This document shows positions 25,001-34,000 of a DNA stretch of 64,000 nucleotides, piece by piece. The stretch's first letter is position 1, and the number at the start of each line of letters is the position of its first letter. The notes under the pieces are model-generated. The model saw only the letters and a list, made by a program, of their open reading frames with translations. It did not search any database and was not told where the DNA came from. Made by a program: the position numbers and the translations under genes. This stretch comes from Carposina sasakii (Eukaryota > Arthropoda > Insecta > Lepidoptera > Carposinidae): the NCBI GenBank assembly GCA_014607495.2, contig CP053153.1, positions 7,068,001 to 7,132,000 on the forward strand, in the 5' to 3' direction.

Positions 25001-28000
25001 AAACTTTTCCAAATAAAATCGGGGTATTTGTTTCCCTTTTACTTCACCCTAATGGAGTTTGTGTGAAGAATAACTAATGCCGAACTTCTACTGCGTAGTA
25101 AAATTGATAAACCTGTTTATTATGTAAGACTAAAGACATTATTTTATGTACCTAGGTGATTTTCGAAACTACTCATCTGATTTAAAGAATCATGATGAAG
25201 GTGGGATTAGACGTGAACGTCAAACAATAAAACTAAAAACATTTTAACATGATCTATCAGTACCTAGTTACGAGTATTAAACCATAATAAACATTTATAA
25301 TACTTACCTACATCAATTCATCCCGCAAAATTAAGGAAAAAGTTATTTATAAATATTGGATAACTTTTATTAATATAAACATTACTTCTGAACTTGGCGC
25401 TAAAAATAAAATTATTTTTGTGTCACAAAAGTGGTTTCGGTTATTACAAGACATAAAGTCAAAAAGCTTTTGGAACTTTGCCTAAAAATAGGTTAGTAAC
25501 CTACTCGTCCGTACATAAGACTGTTTTCGTATGTTCTCGACATAAAAATATTCTACTTGTTATAATTTAGCCCGTATCATTGGGTATTGGTAAACATGAG
25601 CCGCATTTTAATATTCAGAATACGGTATAATGGATAATTCTTGTTCAAAGGCAGGCTTTGACGTGAGTGTGTGTGTAATCCTTCACCCTTGTCTTTTATG
25701 ACTGTTATAACTCCGCCGTGCGTTAAATGATATGAGATAATCCACGTTTTTTTACGGTCTACTCGTTTTCCAAAGACCTATTTAAAATTCATTTTTATCT
25801 CTAATCCATAACGGGATTTATTAATATGATAGGAGCAGAAATTTATAAATATTTAGGAAAAATCATTGCTTATCATTTATCACAAATATGACAATAGGTC
25901 GTCTTCAGCCTACTGCAGTCCACTGCTGGACGTAGGCCTACCCTAGGGCACGCCACAAGGCTACTGCCATAGGGTATTTTGCCCATAGTCACTACGCTGG
26001 GCAGGCGGGTTGGTGACCGCAGTGTGATTTTTGGACTATGTTGTCAGCACGGGAGACCGGACACCTCTCGGAAACCCTTAATCACCTCGTATAATAACCA
26101 CGGGCAAGCATGGGGTGGTACTAACTCTACTCTGCCGGCAACACGCGGTGAGTAGCAGTAGTAATTGGCAGTAGCCTTGTGGCGTGCCCTGGAGGAGGTC
26201 TATTTTCAGCAGTGGACTGCAATAGACTCATATGTGTGTGCATTGTGTTACTTTTTGTTTGTTCCATAGTAACAAACTTATTACCAAATGCCACATATTT
26301 CACATTCAATACATGTTAGGTATTAAACTATAGTAATCTGTAATAATAATGGTTAAAAATTGATGTACCCAAAAAAGCTGTACTCAGAAGCTGTTCATCA
26401 TAATTATTGTTTGTAAGAGAACCCTTTCTGCTTTTGTGTGAAATCTCCGCGTCATCCGACGTTGCGCAACGTGGAAATGCTGTGATGTATAGCGTACAGG
26501 CCATTAAGGATATACAAAGAAGAGAAGCGATGTAGACCTACAACGGGTAATGTAGTTTTCGCACCGCAGCAACCAATCACCGGTTAACATTTGCTTCCCA
26601 CCCATTCGCTCGTCACTCTCGCAACAGTGATACTATTTTATATGAACAAAATATGTTGTCTGTCAGCTTTCTCGCGTTTATCCTTCCTCCATGGTAAAAG
26701 CAGATACCTACCTACCACGTGATACACTGGAACTGTTGACTAGAACGGTTCCTTGGCTGGCTGAATTCACTAATGGTTCGTACGAGAACATATTCTTTAA
26801 ACCAACCATGTTATGTACTAAGTTTCTTTAAATTGTAACGAAAATACCTGCTTAACTTTTACTAGTTAACATGAAATAGCCTAGACAATACGAGTGTAAG
26901 CCGCGTGGTGCCAGCAGAGTAGAACAGAGTACCACCCCATGTCTGCCCGTGGGTATCGTACGAGGTGATTAAGGGTTTCCGTGAGTTGGGCAGCAGCGCC
27001 TCCCGTGTTGACAACATAGTCCAAAATACAAACTGCGGTCACCAACCCGCCTGCCCAGCGTGGTGACAATGGGTAAATACCCCCCCAGTCTTGTGGCGTG
27101 CCCCGGGGGAGGCCTACGTCCAGCATTGGACTGCAATAGGCTGATGATGATGAAGCCTAGACAATATTTTATTTCAGTTTAGAGCTTTGGAAAATGTGCG
27201 TATTACCGAACTCTACCTACATTACTACCATAAAGATATAATAATACGTTACATGCCAGCTATAAGCTATAAGTTCACCACAACATTAGGGTTACTCCTA
27301 AAGTATTAAGATCGGAAGGCTATAATGTGACTACTGTAAGAGACCACCATGTCTTTCACGGTGACAGCGATTGTACTAGACTCGTAGATAGAAAGCTACT
27401 ACAGTTTTACAATCCTATAAACATCGACGAAGTGATCACCTCTGTAAAAGGTGGGCAATAATGTGGAATTACCGACAATTTCCAGCGGAGCGGAGCGGAT
27501 CTCCGTATGGAAGGTGGGCGCGTCGGCGGACACCTCGCAGCGGAACCGGCCCGCCATGGCCGGCGTTGCCTGCTGCAGCACCACGCGACGGGCGCCTGAC
27601 CGAGATATCTGGATAGAAAGAAACATATTTATATAATCGTACACGTATTTACAGCTATTTTCCCAAGAGGTAGGTAGAAAATACTGTATCATCACGATAG
27701 AGATCCCATCATGTTCAACATATAGGGGACCAGTGTAAAAACAAGTTGCTAGTTACTTATCGCGTGAAATTTTCTTTCAACGATATCTTGCAACGAATCG
27801 TATAACTATGTGTGTAGCTAATAGTCAAACTCTATCACCTATTTATAAAATACCCTCTAACCCTGCCCTGGCGTAGTACCTAGTCCAATAACGTAAACCG
27901 TTAAATCATGATTCGGGGTTTTACTAGATCAGCTAAATACATCAGCTGCATCTCCTTACGTCATGCAGGCGATGAGCTAGCAACGTGTTATTGATCCTTA

Positions 28001-31000
28001 ACATCTGACCCCGCTATGCTAGACGTGGCTATAAGGATTTCCTTCGTGATCTTGCAGCTCATTTAGAGCCCCATTTTGGAGATACAACCGTGTGAATATG
28101 AATGAATTGTTAACTAGCCCCACTTTCATTACAGTTAAACTGTATACAACATGACCTAGATCTAATTTGCCATTGTAACAACATATGTTTACCACCACGA
28201 GGCTATAAATGTACCAGACAAGAGGGTGCTTAAACTTACAGCAGCACATAAAAGTCGAGACGATGCACACTAAATGACGGCAGTAACAGCGCTTAGGTAC
28301 CTACAACTTAATAACTAGATTCGTTGCACGTCAGAATCTAGATGTCTTGTAATAGATGTTTGAAGTACCTTACCCACTTTGTTTAATGAATATGATTGCG
28401 AAAAGTGCCACAATATATAAATGTCATCATATTTATTACCTACTAGTGGCCCGCCCTCGCTTCGCTTCGGTACATAGCTACGACTACATTGTAGGTACAG
28501 TCAGCATCAAAAGTCGATGAACACATTCAGATTTTCAAAATCACTGAACACTATAATAACACATAAATCGCTTAACAAGATAGGCGCCAGAATTGAATGA
28601 ACACCATTTTGTCAAAAATTGCTGATCGTTATAATATCCAAAAACATCATAACATTCAGTTTATCAAAAGTCACTGAACAATATAAAATTCTTGTTTTGG
28701 TTATCTAGTGTCAATCACGGCTATGTACAAAAATAGCTTGACATCATAAATGACAAAGGTAACTGAACATTACTTTGGTTTTTTTGGGGTTTAACGAGGC
28801 TCCGATGCCGTCAGCTGTCAACAGCAGCGTGCACAGCACATCCATTAGACTGCCCACTCTTGCACACTTTCGGAGGTCCAACGCGAATACAGCTCTGGCA
28901 CCGCGTAGTCAGCGATCAGCAGCAGCGTGCACAGCACACTCATAAGACTGCCCACTTTTGCACACTTTTAGAGGTCCAACAGCTCCGGCGCCGTCAGGTA
29001 TCAGCACATTTATTAGACTGCCCACTCTTGCACACTTTTGCAGGTTCAATGCGGATACAGCTCCGACGTCCTCAGCTGTCTATTATATAGCAGACTGCCC
29101 CCTCTTGCACACTTTTTTTAGGTCTAACGCGGATAGGCGCAACACCTAATAAAATGTATCACGGACAGTAAAATTAAAACTTTATACATTTATTGTTTAT
29201 TCACTATGGGTGCGCCCACTACCGGGCCCTACACCCTCCACTGACCCTCGGATCTGATAACTCATAACTGCGAAAACAGGCACTTGCACTAACTACAATC
29301 GCCACGAGAAACCAGACCCGAGCACCTAGCATGCAAGACAATACATTGCACTATTCCGAAATCAAAAACTAGATAAATAATCTACATATGTTTCGCCAAC
29401 AACCGTGGCATCCTCAGGATTATAGAAATTAGTAAACCACTAATTATTATGAAACTCTAAAACCCAACACATTACCTACACATAATTAACTACCCTCTAC
29501 TAAGTATTAAAAAATATATAAATATTATTTACCCACCATTATTTATATTTCAAATAAATATATACTACTAGTGGCCCGCCCTCGCTTCGCTTCGGTACAT
29601 ATCAGTACATTAGCTACAACTTCATATGTAGGTACAGCGGTTTTCGTAAAAATTTGGAACGCCCGTTGGTTCCCTTCCCGTGGGAATTTCCTCGGGGTCC
29701 CAAATAAATATATATGCCCAACTTCAGATTCATATGTGTAACCGTTTTCGTAAAAAATAATTAATTCCCGTTGGTCCCCTTCCCGTGGGAATTTCTGGAA
29801 ATCCGTTCTTAGTGCTTCCTCGCAGTCCCTAATGAACTTATATGCCCAATTTCAGCTTCATATGTATAGCGGTTTTCGTAAAAATTATGAATTCCCGTTT
29901 GTCCCCTTCCCGTGGGAATTTCGGGAAATCCGTTCTCAGTGCTTCCTCGGGGTCCCAAATAAATATATATGCCCAACTTCAGATTCATATGTATAACCGT
30001 TTTCGTAAAAAATAATTAATTCCCGTTGGTCCCCTTCCCGTGGGAATTTCTGGAAATCCGTTCTTAGTGCTTCCTCGCAGTCCCTAATTAACTTATATGC
30101 CCAATTTCAGCTTCATATGTATAGCGGTTTTCGTAAAAATTATGAATTCCCGTTTGTCCCCTTCCCGTGGGAATTTCGGGAAATCCGTTTTTAGTCCTCC
30201 CTCGCTGTCCCCAATGAACATATATGCCCGATTTCAGCTTCATATGTATAGCGGTTTTCGTAAAAAATATAGAATTCCCGTTGGTCGCCTTCCCGTAGGA
30301 ATATCGGGAAATTCTTGTAGCCTATGTTCATCCAGGTCCAATAAGGATTCTAACGGTGAAAGAATTTTTGAAATCGGTCCAGTAGTTTCGGAGCCTATTC
30401 ATTACAACCAAACAAACAAAGTTTTCCTCTTTATAATATTAGTATAGATTTGTGCACACAAACCAAATTGTATTGGGTGAATTAGTTAAATTTTTATGAA
30501 AAAATTCAAAAATTCACCAAAATATTGATAAATTAGTAAAGGAAAACAAGGATGTATGCAACAACATATTCCATTACCAACAAAAATAAAAATTGTTATT
30601 GACATTGACAAGCCATTACATACTAAGGTTACTATTTATTTATTCTAGCAATTGAATTTAAAAGTGGAGAAGCAAACTCAACTTGTTCATTTAAAAGGTT
30701 TACACCAGAATATTTGGCCTTCAAAATCACTAACTGTTCCAAAATAGATAGACGAATGCCCTTTTAACACGTATATAGGCTAACAAAACTGTGATCATCC
30801 GGAATTTTATGATTTGAAACTAACACTAAAGTGTTTGGCAAAATGTGATTTTTCAGGGAAATTGTTCCTGTGAGCTGCCAGATGTTCTTGGTAACTAATC
30901 TTGAAGTTACGACCCGTTTGACCTATATAAATAGAATCACAATCCGGACAGTGTAAACTATAAACTCCTGATTTTTTTATCAATAATTGGTAATATTTGT

Positions 31001-34000
31001 TTTGTGTTGAATAATCTATTTAAAGAATTAAAAGTCTTGAAAGCCACTTTTAATTCTTTAAATAGATTAATTAACACAAAACAAATATTACCAAACACTT
31101 GTTAGTTTCAAATCATAAAATTCCGGATTATCACAGTTTTGTTAGCCTATATACGTGTTAAAAGGGCATTCGTCTATCTATTTTGGAACAGTTGGAGATT
31201 TTGAAGGCCAAATATTCTGGTGTAAACCTTTTAAATGAACAAGTTGAGTTTGCTTCTCCACTTTTAAATTCAATTGCTAGAATAAATAAATAGTAACCTT
31301 AGTATGTAATGGCTTGTCAATGTCAATAACAATTTTTGTTTCTGTTGGCAATGGAATATGTTGTTGCATACATCCTTGTTTTCCTTTACTAATTTATCAA
31401 TATTTTGGTGAATTTTTGAATTTTTTCATAAAAATTTAACTAGTTCACCCAATACAATTTGGTTTGTGTGCACAAATAGTATATATTTATTTGAAATATA
31501 AATAATGGTGGGTAAATTATATTTATATATTTTTTAATACTTAGTAGAGGGTAGTTAATTATGTGTAGGTAATGTGTTGGGTTTTAGAGTTTCATAATAA
31601 TTAGTGGTTTACTAATTTCTATAATCCTGAGGATGCCACGGTTGTTGGCGAAACATATGTAGATTATTTATCTAGTTTTTGATTTCGGAATAGTGCAATG
31701 TATTGTCTTGAATGCTAGGTGCTCGGGTCTGGTTTCTCATGGCGATTGTAGTTAGTGCAAGTGCCTGTTTTCGCAGTTAAGAGTTATCAAATCCGAGGGT
31801 CAGTGGAGGGTGTAGGGCCCGGTGGTGGGCGCACCCATAGTGAATGTTTGAATTTCCGAATTGTAACGCCTAATACAATTTTATTTATTTATTGTTTATC
31901 TGACCTCCATGGCATCTGCTGTCAAACATAAAAAAGCTTATGTCAATGTTATTCTTTTTTATGAACTAAACATCGAATTGATTGTTAAGTTCAAAATGAA
32001 ATACCTTACATATACAATCTTTCTTTCTTGTCATATTTCGTAGTAAAGAAAGAGAAAACATTTCAATTTGTTTAGGGACTTTTGGCATAAAAGATGGTAT
32101 GCTATTTTTGTCAAAAATTTGTTCAGAGACTTTAGAGACGAAGAATGTTAAGCTTTTTTGACTATAATTTTGTTTAGCGACTTTTGAAAAGTGATGGTCA
32201 CCTATTTATGGCCTTTTAAGATAATCATTCAATTCTGACGCCTATCTTGTTAAGCGATTTATGTGCTATTATAGTGTACAGTGATTTTGAGAGTCTGAAT
32301 GTGTTCATCGACTTTTGATGCTGACTGTACAACGGTTTTCGTAAAAATTTGGAACTCCCGTTGTTCCCTTTCCCGTGGGAATTTCGGGAAATCCGTTCTT
32401 AGAGCTTCCTCGTAGTCCCTAATCCTATTTCAGCTTCGTAAAAATAGCGGTTGTAGAAAAAATTTGAAATTCCCGCAAGTCTCCTTCCCATGGGAATTTC
32501 GGAAAATCCGTTCTTAGTACTCCCTCGGGGTCCCTAATGAACATATATGCCCAATTTCAGATTTATAAGTGTAGCAGTATTCGTAAAAAAAATTACCTAC
32601 TAAATTACCTAGACTTAAAATATCAGGTGTAATTTTATCCACCTTAAAAATTAATTGCCTGCTGATATTTTAAAGCAAAATTCCAAGTGTCGCCTTATTT
32701 TAGAAAGCACTGAATCTTCGAGAACTCTCTGAGAAGTGTCTCAAGTAGATATTGAAATAGTAAGAAGTGCTCGCTTAAATTTACTACTTGAACATTTGAA
32801 TTTGACTCTTTCAGTCCTTTTATTCCTTATCTATCATTTCATAAAGTATTTTGTAGTAGCTTTCAGTATTAGAAAATATAGAGATTCCTATATTGGTTAA
32901 AACGAGGTTAAAACCATAAGGGTCATAGCTTGACTTTTACTTACATCTAAATACAATTTACTTGTTAGAACTAGGTATAGCTTTCCTAATAAATCAGTAA
33001 CAGAAAGTTATGTGTGTAGAGTGTGATTTTGATCACCTATAATTATTTTGCCATAGTAAAAAACCCTCAGTCAGTACCTACTTATTGTCTACCATGAAAC
33101 CTGACATTATGTTTTTAGATCAATCACAGTAGCAATGTCGGAAAAACATTTTCAATATTTTAGTCGATAGTGGAGCTTTTTACTGTGACAAATAAATTGA
33201 ACTTGATTAATGAACGCGACTGTTTCACGTTCGAACATTAACCACGTTTACTACCCTGGAGTTTATTCACAATAAACCAATGACAAAAACGTGAAAAATT
33301 ATGGATAAAAATTTAATTGAAGTTGCACGTACTCGTAGCAGATTGTTAATAGTGCAACTCAAAATTAAATACATTAGCTTTTTGATTTCATATACCTATA
33401 AATAGATGTGTAAAAACAAAATCTTGTATAGCAAAAAATATTATACGGTCGATTATGTATTTAGGGGATAATTCCCTCTAGTCCTATAAGTCCATGGACT
33501 TAAAATAAATAAAAATATATAAGTTCACTATTTAGTCAATTATATTGTATCTGCCTATTTCTTACTTATAGCAATGTTCGCAGCAAGTTAGGAACTTTAG
33601 TTTCACAAGAACTACACGTTCAAGTCCCTTTGTACCACTTACTGCTATGTTTCAAAATATTCCAACTCGGCATTAGTATTCTAAAACTATTTGCTTTCAT
33701 TGTTACAATCGATTATAAAAATCTACATTGTAGTACCTACCTCTATATAAAATTGTACTCAGCACACATTAAAAGTAGATGAAATTTAAACCTATGTTCA
33801 TTCACAGATAGACGACACGCGGAGAATGTAAATCGGAAGTACAAATAGTGACTTCCAATATTACATAGGTATCTACCTACTCGTATGTATTACCTCGGAT
33901 AAATGTATAGGTTACTGTCAATAACTATCGAACAACTTCACAAATGTTAATACAACGTCGGATGGTACGAATACATTAGGAAGTTGCAATGAGTGGCATA

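Larger units (their letters stand above)
19900..27472 (-). other. Intron of the Beat-like gene, repeat-rich
   Basis: Contains the LINE tail at 20689-20935, the ACCGACTTC element with LINE insertion (21269-22890), RTE tails (23138-23229, 25899-26232, 26885-27160) and the iteron element (24093-24749). Parts not listed separately (19990-20690, 24750-25890, 26235-26880) show no genes. Confidence 0.6.
29201..31886. mobile_element. Palindromic Penelope-like element (PLE) with 13-bp target duplication
   Basis: Flanked by the identical 13-mer ATTTATTGTTTAT at 29188-29200 and 31887-31899. Two PLE 3' parts face outward from a centre at about 31044: a minus-strand copy (31044 down to 29201) and a plus-strand copy (31045 to 31886). 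Both carry a terminal repeat block ending in 'gggcccggt(a/g)gtgggcgc' with a hammerhead motif. The minus copy retains a GIY-YIG endonuclease segment that the plus copy has lost, and it is interrupted by a LINE-tail array (29567-30448). Reverse transcriptase is missing, so the element is nonautonomous. Confidence 0.82.
28499..32326. mobile_element. Foldback element AGTCAGC...GCTGACT, containing later insertions
   Basis: The left end AGTCAGCATCAAAAGTCGAT is repeated inverted at the right end. The arms match over about 100 bp (28499-28600 against 32230-32326), including 'cgcttaacaagataggcgcc' variants. GTAC flanks both sides (28495-28498 and 32327-32330). Inside are a minisatellite (left) and a Penelope-like element. 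The right inner part (31900-32230) has no gene. Confidence 0.75.
28443..32590 (+). mobile_element. LINE-tail tandem repeat that hosts a nested stack of elements
   Basis: Begins 'tagtggcccgccctcgcttc' at 28445. It breaks at 28498 and resumes at 32331 with 'cggttttcgtaaaaatttgg', running to about 32590. The uninterrupted join is visible at 29628-29650 in a second copy, proving that everything between is inserted. Confidence 0.75.
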
